DNA from: Streptomyces sp. G-G2
Lineage (GTDB): Bacteria; Actinomycetota; Actinomycetes; Streptomycetales; Streptomycetaceae
Direction: 5' to 3'
Assembly (NCBI RefSeq): GCF_030063135.1
Contig: NZ_JASISO010000013.1
Location: 99,922 to 163,921, forward strand
Length of the DNA: 64,000 bases
Part shown: positions 51,717 through 60,375 of the stretch, piece by piece
Layout: each line of letters opens with the position of its first letter
Numbering within the stretch: the first letter of the stretch is position 1
Translations under genes and position numbers: made by a program
The notes under the pieces: generated by a model
What the model saw: only the letters and a program-made list of their open reading frames with translations
Database searches by the model: none
Told to the model about the DNA's origin: nothing

Positions 51717-52314
51717 TCCCGCGCGCCCCAGTCTCTACCTCTCCGTCGACATCGAGGCCGACGGGCCGATCCCCGGCCCGTACTCGATGATCAGCTTCGG
51801 GGCCGCCGTCGCGGGGCGCCAGGACGGCGCGGCGTACACCGCCGCCGACCCGGAGCAGCACACCTTCTACCGCCAACTACGGCCGATCAGCGCGGAGTTC
51901 GTGCCGCAGGCGCTGGCCGTCAGCGGACTCGACCGCGCCCGGCTGGTCCGGGAGGGCTGCGAACCGGCCCTGGCCATGGACGAGTTCCGCTCCTGGGTGC
52001 GTGAGGTCTGCGCGGGGGCCCGGGCCGTGATGTGCGGCTACCCGGCGTCGTACGACTGGACGTTCCTGTACTGGTACCTGATGCGGTTCGGCGGCGAGAG
52101 CCCCTTCGGGCACTCCGGCTGCCTGGACATGAAGACGCTGTACGCCACGAAGGCGCGCGTGCCGCTGCGTTCGGTCGCCAAGCGCACGATGGCGCCCGAG
52201 CTGCTCCCGGCGCGGCGGCACACGCACCACGCCCTCGACGACGCGATCGAGCAGGCCGAGCTGATGAGCAACCTGATGCTCTGGAACCCCGCCCAGGACC
52301 CCAGCCGCCCTTGA
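51697..52314 (+). CDS. DEDDh-type 3'-5' exonuclease domain protein
   Basis: A 205-residue protein with an RNase T/DnaQ-like exonuclease fold: D18 and E20 in LYLSVDIEADGPIPG, an Asp in SYDWTFLYWYLMRFGG, and a closing HHALDDAIEQAEL (His then Asp) that makes the DEDDh set. No polymerase or helicase domain is attached. The ATG at 51697 is the only plausible start and lies in a long hairpin, without a visible ribosome binding site. It may trim RNA or DNA; the specific role is unknown. Confidence 0.85.
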   Translation: MAARTARPARPSLYLSVDIEADGPIPGPYSMISFGAAVAGRQDGAAYTAADPEQHTFYRQLRPISAEFVPQALAVSGLDRARLVREGCEPALAMDEFRSWVREVCAGARAVMCGYPASYDWTFLYWYLMRFGGESPFGHSGCLDMKTLYATKARVPLRSVAKRTMAPELLPARRHTHHALDDAIEQAELMSNLMLWNPAQDPSRP

Positions 52315-52498
52315 CGGGTGCGGCCCCTCCCTCCCGAGGAGGAGGCCGGACCGGGCCGCGGCTCCCGCACGGAAGGGGCGTCCGGGACCGGGGTCCTCGG
52401 GCCCGTGGGCGATGTGCCGTACCGGTGCGGCTCCCTAGCCTCGGGGCATGCGGCCGCACCGAGGCCGCCACCCGTACGCCCCAGCCCCAGGAGACCCC

Positions 52499-54088
52499 GT
52501 GAGCACCCTCCGCCCCGCCGCGCGCCGCGCCAGCGCCCTGGGCCTCGCCCTCACCGCCGCGCTCGCCGCCTGCCTCACCACCTCCCCCGCCCGGGCCGCG
52601 GCCGCGCCCGCCGGGTCCTCCGTGAGCAACGGCCCGGGAGCCGGGCTCGACCGGTACTACCGGCAGCGGCTGCGCTGGGGCAGCTGCGTCGAGGGACCCG
52701 GCGACACGGCGGGCCGCGATCTGGACCGGGCCGCTGTGCGGTGCGCGGACCTGACCGTACCGCTGGACTACAGCGCTCCCCGGGGGCGCACGATCACGGT
52801 GGCGCTCTCCCGCCTGAAGGCCACCGACACCCGCCACCGCATCGGTGCGATCCTGCTCAACAACGGCGGGCCCGGCGGCCCCGCGGTCGCCTCCCCGCCG
52901 ACGGCCAGGGCCTCGATGAAGGAGGTCGGCGCCCGCTTCGACATCATCGGCTTCGACCCGCGCTTCGTCGGCCGCAGCACCCCCCTCGACTGCGGCTGGC
53001 CCGTCCCGATGGCCTGGTTCTCGGCCGGGGCCGGGCGGGCGGGCTTCGACCGTCAGGTCACCTTCCAGAAGGGCCTGGCCGACCAGTGCCGGGCCGCCGA
53101 CGCCTCGGTCCTCCCGTACGTCAGCACCCGCAACACGGCCCGCGACATGGACGTCATCCGGGGCGCGCTCGGCGAGCGCGAGATCTCCTACCTCGGCTAC
53201 TCCTACGGCACCTACCTGGGCACGGTCTACACCCAGATGTTCCCCGGCCGCTACGACCGGATGGTGCTCGACGGGGCGATGGCCCCGGGCGACTACCGGC
53301 CCCGGCTGCTGAAGGGCTCCGAGCGCGAGAGCGAGAAGGCGCTCTCCGACTGGGCCGCCTGGGCGGCCGGGCGCCACGACACCTACGGGCTCGGGCGTAC
53401 CGGAGCCGAGGTGCTCGCCACCGTCGACCGCGTCTACGCGGCGTCCGCGCGCGGCCCGTTGACCATCGGCGCCGCCCCCGACTCCTTCCGGATCGACGAC
53501 ACCCAGGTGCCGACCCTCCTCTTCTCGGCCCTCGCCGACGACGGCGACCCGACGCGGGCGGACCTCGGTGAGCAGGTCTCCGTACTGAACAGGGCGGCGC
53601 AGGGCGCGCCGACCACGCTGTCGCCGAGGTTCGCCGCGACGCTGCGGTACTTGCTGCACGGCGGATCCGAGCCCACGGGCGCCCAGTTCGCGATCCTGTG
53701 CGGGGACGCGGCCGCGCCGCACGACCCCGAGGTCTACTGGCGGGACATCGAGCGAGGCCGGGCCGCGCACCCGCTGTTCGGACCGCTGACCGACACCATC
53801 GGCCCGTGCGCCTTCTGGGACCGGCCGCGCGAGGAACCCACGCGGATCACGAGGGGTGCCCGGGCGCTGATCGTGGCCGCCGACGGCGATCCCCGCACCA
53901 CGTACAAGAGCAGCGTCGAGCTGCACCGCCAACTGCCGGGTTCGCGGCTGGTCACCCTTGAGGGCGCCAACCGGCACGGTCTCTTCGGGCGCTACGGCAG
54001 CACGTGCGTGGACGACGCGGTCAACGGGTACCTCGCCACCGGCGCCCTGCCGACGAAGGACCGCACCTGCGTCAAGCAGCCCGGATAG
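52499..54088 (+). CDS. Secreted alpha/beta hydrolase (tripeptidyl aminopeptidase-like)
   Basis: A 529-residue exported serine hydrolase of the TAP/SCO7095 type. After a signal peptide (SALGLALTAALAACLTTSPARAAAA) come CADLTVPLDYSAPRG, the oxyanion loop LLNNGGPGGPA, and the nucleophile elbow LGYSYGTYLG with S235. The catalytic His is H493 (GANRHGLFG) in a C-terminal TAP-like domain with paired Cys. Such enzymes remove tripeptides or single residues from extracellular peptides. AGGAG lies five bases before the GTG. LAAC near residue 23 could alternatively be a lipobox. Confidence 0.88.
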   Translation: MSTLRPAARRASALGLALTAALAACLTTSPARAAAAPAGSSVSNGPGAGLDRYYRQRLRWGSCVEGPGDTAGRDLDRAAVRCADLTVPLDYSAPRGRTITVALSRLKATDTRHRIGAILLNNGGPGGPAVASPPTARASMKEVGARFDIIGFDPRFVGRSTPLDCGWPVPMAWFSAGAGRAGFDRQVTFQKGLADQCRAADASVLPYVSTRNTARDMDVIRGALGEREISYLGYSYGTYLGTVYTQMFPGRYDRMVLDGAMAPGDYRPRLLKGSERESEKALSDWAAWAAGRHDTYGLGRTGAEVLATVDRVYAASARGPLTIGAAPDSFRIDDTQVPTLLFSALADDGDPTRADLGEQVSVLNRAAQGAPTTLSPRFAATLRYLLHGGSEPTGAQFAILCGDAAAPHDPEVYWRDIERGRAAHPLFGPLTDTIGPCAFWDRPREEPTRITRGARALIVAADGDPRTTYKSSVELHRQLPGSRLVTLEGANRHGLFGRYGSTCVDDAVNGYLATGALPTKDRTCVKQPG

Positions 54089-54131
54089 CGCGTCCCGGCG
54101 GCGGCGCCGAGCACGTTGCGGAGAAGCCCGC

Positions 54132-54184
54132 GTTCGGCGGCGCGCACGCCACACCCGCAGTGGGTGGCGTGCGCGCCGCCGAAC
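54132..54184. terminator. Bidirectional terminator hairpin
   Basis: The arms 54132-54152 and 54164-54184 are perfectly complementary over 21 bases (beginning GTTCGGCGGCGCGC), with an 11-base loop. It lies between the convergent TAP-like hydrolase and purine permease genes and would stop transcription from both sides. Confidence 0.85.
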
Positions 54185-54190
54185 GGTGCC

Positions 54191-55582
54191 TCAGTGCACC
54201 GGGACCGCCTCGGGGACCGCGGCGGTCGCCGCGTCCTTCCGGTTGCCCAGGTGGTTGAAGGCCAGGTTCAGCACGATGGCCACCACGCAGCCCGTGCTGA
54301 TGCCGGAGTCGAGGACCACCAACAGGTCCTTCGGGAAGGCGTGGTAGAAGCCCGGCGCCGCGATCGGGATCAGACCGATCCCGATGGAGGCGGCGACGAT
54401 CAGGGCGTTCTCGCCCTTCTCCATGGCCGCGCCCGCCAGGGTCTGGATGCCGCTGGCCGCGACCGAGCCGAAGAGGACGATGCCCGCGCCGCCGAGGACC
54501 GGCAGCGGGACCAGGGCGATGACGGACGCCGCCATCGGGCACAGCCCCAGCAGGATCAGGATGCCGCCACCGGCCGCGACCACGAACCTGCTGCGTACCT
54601 TGGTCATGGCGACCAGACCGATGTTCTGTGCGAAGGCGCTGCACATGAACCCGTTGAACAGCGGGCTGATGGCGCTGCCGAGGGTGTCGGCGCGCAGCCC
54701 GCCCTCGATGGTCCTCGCGTCCGCCGGACGGCCGACTATCTTGCCCAGGGCCAGGATGTCGGCGGTGGACTCGGTCATGCAGACCAGCATGACGATGCAC
54801 ATGGAGATGATGGCGGCGACCTGGAACTGCGGGGCCCCGAAGTGGAACGGGGTCGGGAAGCCGACCAGGTCCGCGTGCTTGATGGGGTCGAAGTTGGTCA
54901 TGTTCAGCGGGATCGCGATCAGCGTGCCCGCCACCAGACCGAGCAGGATGGCGATCTGCTGGAGGAAGCCGCGCAGGAACTTGCGCATCACCAGGACGAT
55001 GACCAGGGTGACGGCCGCCATCCCGATGTTCTTCATCGAGCCGTAGTCGGTGGCGGTGCGGTTGCCGCCCTGCGACCAGTTGAAGGCCACCGGGAGCAGC
55101 GAGATCCCGATGAGGGTGATCACCGTACCGGTGACGACCGGCGGGAAGAACCGGACGAGCTTGCCGAAGTAGGGGGCCGCGAAGAAGCCCACGAGTCCGG
55201 CGACCATGATGGCGCCGAAGATGATGGGGATGGCATCGGCGCCCTCGCCCTTGCCGATGGCGATCATCGGGGTCACACCGGCGAACGAGACGCCGTTGAC
55301 GAAGGGGAGCTTGGCGCCGATCTTCCAGACTCCGAGGGTCTGGAGGAGGGTGGCGAGTCCTGCGGTGAAGAGCGAGGCGCCCATCAGGAAGGCGGTCTCG
55401 GTCGGGGAAAGACCGACGGCGGGCCCGACGATCATGGGTGGGGCTACTACACCGGCGTACATGGCGGCCACGTGCTGAAGACCGCTCGTGAACATTTTCA
55501 GCGGAGGCAGGGTCTCGTCGACCGGGTGCTTCTCCTCCGGTACTGCGACTGCGTCTTTGCGAAACCTGGGCGTTGCGGCCAC
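54191..55582 (-). CDS. Xanthine/uracil-type nucleobase permease (NCS2 family)
   Basis: A 463-residue inner-membrane transporter with about 14 helices. NCS2 hallmarks are GLQHVAAMYAGVVAPPMIVG, a QHVxAM-type start of TM1, and GLRADTLGSAISPLFNGFMCSAFAQNIGLVAMTKVRSR, which contains the conserved N-S/Q-x-G region of TM10-like signature. The setting points to uptake of xanthine or urate by proton symport. The GTG at 55582 is preferred (GGAGG five bases upstream) over a longer frame to 55606. Confidence 0.9.
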   Translation of the reverse strand: MAATPRFRKDAVAVPEEKHPVDETLPPLKMFTSGLQHVAAMYAGVVAPPMIVGPAVGLSPTETAFLMGASLFTAGLATLLQTLGVWKIGAKLPFVNGVSFAGVTPMIAIGKGEGADAIPIIFGAIMVAGLVGFFAAPYFGKLVRFFPPVVTGTVITLIGISLLPVAFNWSQGGNRTATDYGSMKNIGMAAVTLVIVLVMRKFLRGFLQQIAILLGLVAGTLIAIPLNMTNFDPIKHADLVGFPTPFHFGAPQFQVAAIISMCIVMLVCMTESTADILALGKIVGRPADARTIEGGLRADTLGSAISPLFNGFMCSAFAQNIGLVAMTKVRSRFVVAAGGGILILLGLCPMAASVIALVPLPVLGGAGIVLFGSVAASGIQTLAGAAMEKGENALIVAASIGIGLIPIAAPGFYHAFPKDLLVVLDSGISTGCVVAIVLNLAFNHLGNRKDAATAAVPEAVPVH

Positions 55583-55977
55583 GGCTTCCTCCGGTCGGTT
55601 AAACACGTCGGCAGTGACGTGGGTGTCTTGGAGGTGGTGCGAAAGCTGTGCGAGTCGAGCCTTGTGAAGCTGTGTTCAGTGGTGGGGGGTGCGGGTGTGT
55701 GTGGGGGGATGCGGGGGAGGCCGTGAGAGGAAACGATTCGCCCGAGTCGTTTCGCCAGGCAGGACCGCACGAGGGCTGGAGGTGCCGTGGCAGTGGCGCG
55801 GGGCACGTACTGCGGAGCAGGTGCTGCGGGGCACGTACTGCTGAGCAAGTGTCACGAGTCACCGTCCCCGGGGGCGCCGTGGAATGCTCCGGCACCACCC
55901 GGGACCGGCTGCCGCGGACCCCGCTCGGGTCCGCGGCGACCGGACGGGGGCCGTCCCCCCCGACCGGACTCCTTGGG
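55583..55977. other. Intergenic region with direct repeats and a terminator-like hairpin
   Basis: No gene is seen in this ~395-bp gap. Near-identical 25-bp direct repeats lie at 55798-55822 and 55826-55850 (core GGGGCACGTACTGC, then GAGCA), with a 28-bp period. CCGCGGACCC-CGCTC-GGGTCCGCGG (55912-55936), followed by a G/C-rich inverted stretch to about 55970, is probably the terminator of the deaminase gene. The permease must therefore have its own promoter here, perhaps near 55610-55700. Confidence 0.55.
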
Positions 55978-57381
55978 TCAGGCCTGCGCGGAGATCCGCG
56001 CGAGGCGCTGGGCCTCTTCCCGGGTGGACACCGCGATGGCGTCCTCGTCGGCGAAGAGGAGTCGGTTGTTCTCGACGATCTGCTTGCCGTTGACCAGCGA
56101 CAGGGTCACCGGGGCGGCGGCACCGAACACCAGGGCGGTGACCGGGTCGGCGATGGACGAGTGCGCGAGGGTGCTCAGGTTCCACATCACCAGGTCGGCG
56201 CACTTGCCGACCTCCAGCGAACCGATGTTGTCGGCGCGGCCGAGTACCTGGGCGCCACCGTACGTACCGAGGCGCAGGGCCTGGCGCGCGTTGAGGGCGC
56301 GCTCGCGGTGGACCGGGTTCAGGCGGTTGATGAGCAGCGCGTTGCGCAGCTCGGTGTGCAGCTCACCGGACTCGTTGGAGGCGGTGCCGTCCACGCCGAG
56401 GCCGACCGGGACACCGGCGGCCAGCATGTCCGGGACCCGGGCGATGCCCGCGGCCAGCCGCGCGTTGGAGGACGGGCAGTGCGCCACACCGGTCTTGGTA
56501 CGGGCGAACGCGGCGATGTCGGAGTCGTTCATGTGGACGCTGTGCGCCATCCACACGTCCTCGCCGAGCCAGCCGGTCGACTCGAAGTAGTCGGTCGGGC
56601 CCATGCCGAACAGCTCCTTGCAGAACTGCTCTTCCTCGACGGTCTCCGAGCCGTGCGTGTGCATCCGCACACCCAGGCGGCGGGCCAGCTCGGCGCCCTG
56701 CTTCAGCAGCTCGGTGGAGACCGAGAAGGGGGAGCACGGGGCGACGGCGACCTGGGTCATCGCGTCGAAGGAGTAGTCGTGGTACCTCTTCACGGTCGCC
56801 TCGGTGTCGGCGAGCGCGCCTTCGAGGGTCTCGACCGCGTGGTCCGGCGGCAGGCCGCCGTCCTTCTCGCTGCGGTCCATCGAGCCACGGGCCAGGGTGA
56901 AGCGGACACCCATCTCGGACGCGGCACGGATGATCGAGCCGGAGAGGTCGCCGGAGCCCTTGGGGAAGACGTAGTGGTGGTCCATCGCGGTGGTCACACC
57001 ACCCTTGGCCATCATCGCCAGGGAGCCCTGGGCGGCCGTGTACGTCATCTGCTCGTCGATGCGCGCCCAGGTCGGGTACAGCGCGACGAGCCAGTTGAAG
57101 AGGTTGTGGTCGGTGGCCAGACCACGCGTGATCCACTGGTAGAAGTGGTGGTGCGTGTTGACCAGACCGGGGGTCACGAGGTGTCCGGTGCCGTCGATGC
57201 GGCGGACGACGTTCTCGAGGTTCTCGGGGGCCTTGCCCGCGCCGATGGACTCGATCTTGTTGCCGGCGACGACGACGTGTCCCGAGGCGTACTCGGTGTC
57301 CTTCGCGTCGACGGTCGCAATCGCACAGTTCTCGATGACGATGCGCTCTACCGCGCCGTCAATGGCTGCCGATGCTGCCAT
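55978..57381 (-). CDS. 8-oxoguanine deaminase-like amidohydrolase
   Basis: A 467-residue cytosolic amidohydrolase with HxH in GLVNTHHHFYQWITRGLA, His in MHTHGSETVEEE and WMAHSVHMNDSD, and catalytic Asp in GLGVDGTASNESGEL, the single-metal deaminase pattern. In known relatives the TR-G-L-A and GTASNES blocks characterise 8-oxoguanine deaminases; guanine deamination to xanthine is an alternative. The ATG at 57381 has GAGGA seven bases upstream. It lies downstream of uricase on the same strand, with a 190-base gap, and feeds purines toward urate. Confidence 0.85.
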   Translation of the reverse strand: MAASAAIDGAVERIVIENCAIATVDAKDTEYASGHVVVAGNKIESIGAGKAPENLENVVRRIDGTGHLVTPGLVNTHHHFYQWITRGLATDHNLFNWLVALYPTWARIDEQMTYTAAQGSLAMMAKGGVTTAMDHHYVFPKGSGDLSGSIIRAASEMGVRFTLARGSMDRSEKDGGLPPDHAVETLEGALADTEATVKRYHDYSFDAMTQVAVAPCSPFSVSTELLKQGAELARRLGVRMHTHGSETVEEEQFCKELFGMGPTDYFESTGWLGEDVWMAHSVHMNDSDIAAFARTKTGVAHCPSSNARLAAGIARVPDMLAAGVPVGLGVDGTASNESGELHTELRNALLINRLNPVHRERALNARQALRLGTYGGAQVLGRADNIGSLEVGKCADLVMWNLSTLAHSSIADPVTALVFGAAAPVTLSLVNGKQIVENNRLLFADEDAIAVSTREEAQRLARISAQA

Positions 57382-57570
57382 GGGACTTCCTCGTGCTTTC
57401 AGTGGCGGTACGGGCACGGCAAAGCCCAGGGTTTTGAGTGCCGGAGCCGGGGGCCTTGACAGCTGACAGTACTGCCGCCCCGTGTGGTGCGTCCGGGTGC
57501 CGATTCAGGAAGCTGAAGAGTGTCGCGCCGTCCCGGGGCCACTGCGGAGCCCCGGGACACGCGTGCCGCG

Positions 57571-58494
57571 TCAGAGGTTGGTCATGTCCACGGGGATACG
57601 GGCGTCGACGCCGTCCCGGAGAACCGTTGCCTCGATCAGACCGTACGGCCGGTCCGCGGCGAAGTAGACCTCGTTGTCGTTCTTGAGGCCGAAGGGCTCC
57701 AGGTCGACGAGGAAGTGGTGCTTGTTCGGGAGCGAGAAGCGGACCTCGTCGATCTCCGAACGGTGGTTGATGATGCGCGAACCCATCTGGTACAGGGTCT
57801 GCTGCAGCGAGAGGGAGTAGGTCTCCGCGAAGGCCTGCAGCATGTGCTTGCGGGTCTCGGCGTAGGACTTCTCCCAGTTGGGCATCCGCTGCTCGTCGTC
57901 CGACCAGTTGAAGCGCCAGCGGGCCGACACCTGGGTGGCCAGGATGCGGTCGTAGGCTTCCTTGAGCGTCGTGTACTTGTCCTTCACGTAACCCCAGAAC
58001 TCGGAGTTCGTGGAGTTCATGACGACCAGGTCCTTGAGGCCCGAGATGACCTCCCAGTTCTGACCGTCGTACGTGATCTGGGTGACCCGGGTCTCCATGC
58101 CCTCGCGGACGAAGGAGTGGTTCACCTCGTCGGAGCCGATGAACTTCGAGTTGGCGTCCGAGGTGGCGATCCGGCTCCAGGAGTACTCCTCGATCCGGAT
58201 CCGGGCCTTCTGGATCGGCTCCTGGCTGTTGACGAACCAGCGCGCCAGGTGGATGCCGAACTGCTCGGCGGACTCGATGCCGTACTCCTTGGCGAACGCG
58301 TACACCGTGTTCTTGGTGGTGTCCGTCGGAAGGACGTTCGCGTTCGAGCCGGAGTAGTGGACGTCGTCCATGTCGCCCGAGAGGGCGACCGAGACGTTCA
58401 GGTCCTTGATGTGATGGGTGTCGCCGTCCCGCGTGATCTTGACTACGCGGTTCTCTGCTTTGCCGTACTGGTTCTGGCCGAGAATCGTGGGCAT
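57571..58494 (-). CDS. Urate oxidase (uricase)
   Basis: A 307-residue cofactor-free uricase: two T-fold halves, the catalytic Lys in NQYGKAENRVVKI, Thr in VLPTDTTKNTVYAFAKEYG and His in LPNKHHFLVDLEPFG, plus the signature VLMNSTNSEFWGYVKDKYTTL-like segment (VVMNSTNSEFWG). It oxidises urate with O2 to 5-hydroxyisourate and H2O2. It is the third gene of the uraD-uraH-uricase operon, five bases after the HIU hydrolase gene. H2O2 produced here explains the nearby catalase. Confidence 0.94.
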   Translation of the reverse strand: MPTILGQNQYGKAENRVVKITRDGDTHHIKDLNVSVALSGDMDDVHYSGSNANVLPTDTTKNTVYAFAKEYGIESAEQFGIHLARWFVNSQEPIQKARIRIEEYSWSRIATSDANSKFIGSDEVNHSFVREGMETRVTQITYDGQNWEVISGLKDLVVMNSTNSEFWGYVKDKYTTLKEAYDRILATQVSARWRFNWSDDEQRMPNWEKSYAETRKHMLQAFAETYSLSLQQTLYQMGSRIINHRSEIDEVRFSLPNKHHFLVDLEPFGLKNDNEVYFAADRPYGLIEATVLRDGVDARIPVDMTNL

Positions 58495-58499
58495 GTCTG

Positions 58500-58904
58500 C
58501 TAGCTCCCTCGGTAAACGGAGTAGCCGAACGGGTTGAGCAGCAGCGGTACGTGGTAATGCTCGCCCGGGTTGACCGAGAAGGTAATGGTCACCTCGGGGA
58601 AGAACGCACCGCTGTCCCTTACGCGGGGGGCGTCCTGCTGCGCCTCGGCTTGCTTCTTAGGACTGTGCTTGTTCAAGAAGTACGTCTCGGTCTCGAAGTC
58701 GAGCCGTACGTGGGTGGTGCCTTCCGGCAGGGCCGGCAGGTCCTTGCAGCGGCCGTCCGCGTCGGTGGCGGAGCCACCCAGGGCGGACCACTCGCCGTCG
58801 AGGCCCGTACGGGCCGACAGGGAGATGGCCACGCCTCCGGCGGGGCGGCCGATGCTCGTGTCCAGGATGTGCGTGGACACGGAAGCGGTGGTGTCGGTGC
58901 TCAT
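58500..58904 (-). CDS. uraH: 5-Hydroxyisourate hydrolase
   Basis: A 134-residue transthyretin-related protein that hydrolyses 5-hydroxyisourate to OHCU. The N-terminal THILDTSIGRPAGGV, a central RLDFETETYFL and the C-terminal tetrapeptide YRGS, diagnostic of HIU hydrolases versus transthyretin, are present, with HYHVPLLLNPFGYSVYRGS at the end. A short Lys-rich insert (NKHSPKKQ) is unusual. Its ATG overlaps the uraD stop by four bases. Confidence 0.93.
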   Translation of the reverse strand: MSTDTTASVSTHILDTSIGRPAGGVAISLSARTGLDGEWSALGGSATDADGRCKDLPALPEGTTHVRLDFETETYFLNKHSPKKQAEAQQDAPRVRDSGAFFPEVTITFSVNPGEHYHVPLLLNPFGYSVYRGS

Positions 58905-59413
58905 GCGCTCTCTTCCTCGACGAGTCGGGTCAGGCGAATCCGGTTGATCTTCACGAGCTCACCGCGGGCGATCTCTCGCTCCTGCTCCGGCGAGTTCCCG
59001 ATCCGGCTCTTGACCGCGTCCCGCATGAACGCACCGGTCGCACCGGTGGCACAGATGAGGAAGACGTGACCGAACTTCTCCTGGTACGCCAGGTTCAGTT
59101 CGAGCAGCTCGGACTTCAGCTCTTCGGAAGCGCCGGCCATCCCCCGCTGTTCGCGGGCGGAGGTCGGGTCACCAGGCTTCGGCCGGCCGATCGGCGCGTG
59201 GCCCCCCATCGCCTCGCCCAGGTCCTCGGCGGTCAGTTCCGCCATGGCGGACTCGTTGGCCGAGAAGAGGGCGTCGACGCTGATGAAGGGGCGCTGGGCG
59301 AGCAGCTTGCTCCCCCATGCCGAACTGGCGCACACCTCGTGCAGCTCAGCCGTGGCCGCGCTGTCGTCCAAGGTGTTGATCCGGGTGAGACCCGGGGTCG
59401 GACTCGAAGTCAC
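58901..59413 (-). CDS. uraD: OHCU decarboxylase
   Basis: A 170-residue decarboxylase that converts OHCU stereospecifically to S-allantoin. The catalytic His is in GGHAPIGRP, with the conserved SAWGSKLLAQRPF and NLAYQEKFGHVFLICATGATG motifs. GGAGG lies six bases before the GTG at 59413. First gene of the operon; its promoter carries the TCAACA-N3-TGTTGA element. Confidence 0.92.
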   Translation of the reverse strand: MTSSPTPGLTRINTLDDSAATAELHEVCASSAWGSKLLAQRPFISVDALFSANESAMAELTAEDLGEAMGGHAPIGRPKPGDPTSAREQRGMAGASEELKSELLELNLAYQEKFGHVFLICATGATGAFMRDAVKSRIGNSPEQEREIARGELVKINRIRLTRLVEEESA

Positions 59414-59453
59414 GGTAGGCCTCCGTGGCCTTGTTGCTTAACGGGCTGGGCAT

Positions 59454-59493
59454 AGCTAACGCCCTCGACAACACGGCGTCAACACTTTGTTGA
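59454..59493 (-). promoter_or_regulatory. Uricase operon promoter with TCAACA-N3-TGTTGA element
   Basis: On the minus strand TTGACG (59477-59482) and TTAGCT (59454-59459) spaced by 17 form the promoter. The perfect 15-bp palindrome TCAACA-AAG-TGTTGA (59479-59493) overlaps the -35. Its minus-strand context TCAACAAAGTGTTGACGCC differs in one base from that at the catalase promoter. Confidence 0.7.
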
Positions 59494-59506
59494 AACTTCC
59501 CGTACA

Positions 59507-59540
59507 CAAAAGCCGCCGCCCGGATGAATTGGGCGGCGGC
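59507..59540 (-). terminator. Rho-independent terminator of the HTH gene
   Basis: On the minus strand GCCGCCGCCC-(9)-GGGCGGCGGC is followed by TTTT. It is placed 25 bases after the HTH regulator's stop and just before the uricase promoter, isolating the two units. It is one of few T-tailed hairpins in the window. Confidence 0.88.
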
Positions 59541-59564
59541 TCGTCACCGTGGGTCAGACGGCGT

Positions 59565-59948
59565 TCACTCCGGGCTCCGCTTATTGGGGTTTTCCCTGTT
59601 CAAGTAGTTGTAGACGGTGAAGCGGCTTACGCCCAGGGCGCCCGCGACCGTCTCCACACCGTGCCGCACGGAGAAGGCGCCCCGCGCCTCCAGTATCCGT
59701 ACGACGTCCTGCTTGGACTTCCGGTCCAGCTGGGCCAAAGGTACGCCGTGGCGACGCTCCAGGGCGGCCAGGATGCGGTCCAGCGAGTCGGACAGCTGCG
59801 GAAGCCGTACGGCGAGCAGGTCCTGCCCCTCCCAGGCGAGCACGACGTCGTCGGGCTGGGCCAGGGCAGGGTCCATCAGCTCGCCGCCCATCGCGTCCAC
59901 CAGAGGCTTGACCGCGGTGACGAAGGGGTGATCGAGGGGCTCGGTCAC
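59565..59948 (-). CDS. YheO/DauR-type helix-turn-helix regulator, short form
   Basis: A 127-residue DNA-binding protein. The C-terminal half has KSKQDVVRILEARGAFSVRHGVETVAGALGVSRFTVYNYLNRE, the HTH_22 helix-turn-helix typical of YheO/DauR regulators, but the usual PAS-like N-terminal domain is replaced by a short segment (HPFVTAVKPLVDAMGGEL). Its GTG start overlaps the stop of the preceding small gene as GTGA. It sits between the uricase and hyi units, so it may regulate one of them. Confidence 0.8.
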   Translation of the reverse strand: MTEPLDHPFVTAVKPLVDAMGGELMDPALAQPDDVVLAWEGQDLLAVRLPQLSDSLDRILAALERRHGVPLAQLDRKSKQDVVRILEARGAFSVRHGVETVAGALGVSRFTVYNYLNRENPNKRSPE

Positions 59949-60196
59949 GGGGTGCCCTCCTCGATCACGTTCACCTGGAGGGACACCCGGGTCGCCCCGG
60001 CGCCCAGCGCGTCGCGCAGCAGCGCGGCCACCGCGTCCAGCACGTCCGCGGTCTCACCCTCGGCCGTGTTGCCGAACGGGCCGACGTCCACCGCGTCCAG
60101 TCGCGCCCTCTGGATGACCTCGCGGGCGGCCAGGGCATGGGCGGGGGCCTCTTCGAGGTCGAAGGGCTCGGTCGTGAACTCCACTCTCAATCGCAC
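59945..60196 (-). CDS. Small MTH1187/YkoF-like protein
   Basis: An 83-residue protein (VRLRVEFTTEPFDLEEAPAH..., ending RVSLQVNVIEEGTP) with a beta-alpha-beta pattern like thiamine-binding-type small domains (one repeat: strand RLRVEFTTEP, helix AHALAAREVI, strand DVGPFGNTAEG, helix VLDAVAALLRDAL, strand RVSLQVNVIE). The GTG at 60196 is chosen; the frame continues to 60274 without homology. It is coupled to the HTH gene. It may be a ligand-sensing partner; function unknown. Confidence 0.6.
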   Translation of the reverse strand: MRLRVEFTTEPFDLEEAPAHALAAREVIQRARLDAVDVGPFGNTAEGETADVLDAVAALLRDALGAGATRVSLQVNVIEEGTP

Positions 60197-60294
60197 AACG
60201 GTCAACCTACCCAAGCGAGGGGGGTGGTGCGAAGCGCTCCCTCGAGGGGCGGCGGCCGGGTGGCGGGCGGGCATGACTTTTCGGCGGTCCGTAC

Positions 60295-60359
60295 TTGACA
60301 GCCACGCGAACCTCGATGCAGTCTTCCATCAAGCAGAAAACAACTTCCGCGATACGGAA
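60295..60359 (+). promoter_or_regulatory. hyi promoter and operator
   Basis: TTGACA (60295-60300) is a consensus -35; CAGTCT about 18 bases downstream is a weak -10. TTCC-GCGATAC-GGAA (60345-60359) lies just after the predicted start and extends to a perfect CTTCCG-N5-CGGAAG. It overlaps the ribosome binding region (GGAAGGAG). A repressor bound here would block initiation. Confidence 0.65.
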
Positions 60360-60375
60360 GGAGCGCACACCCCTC

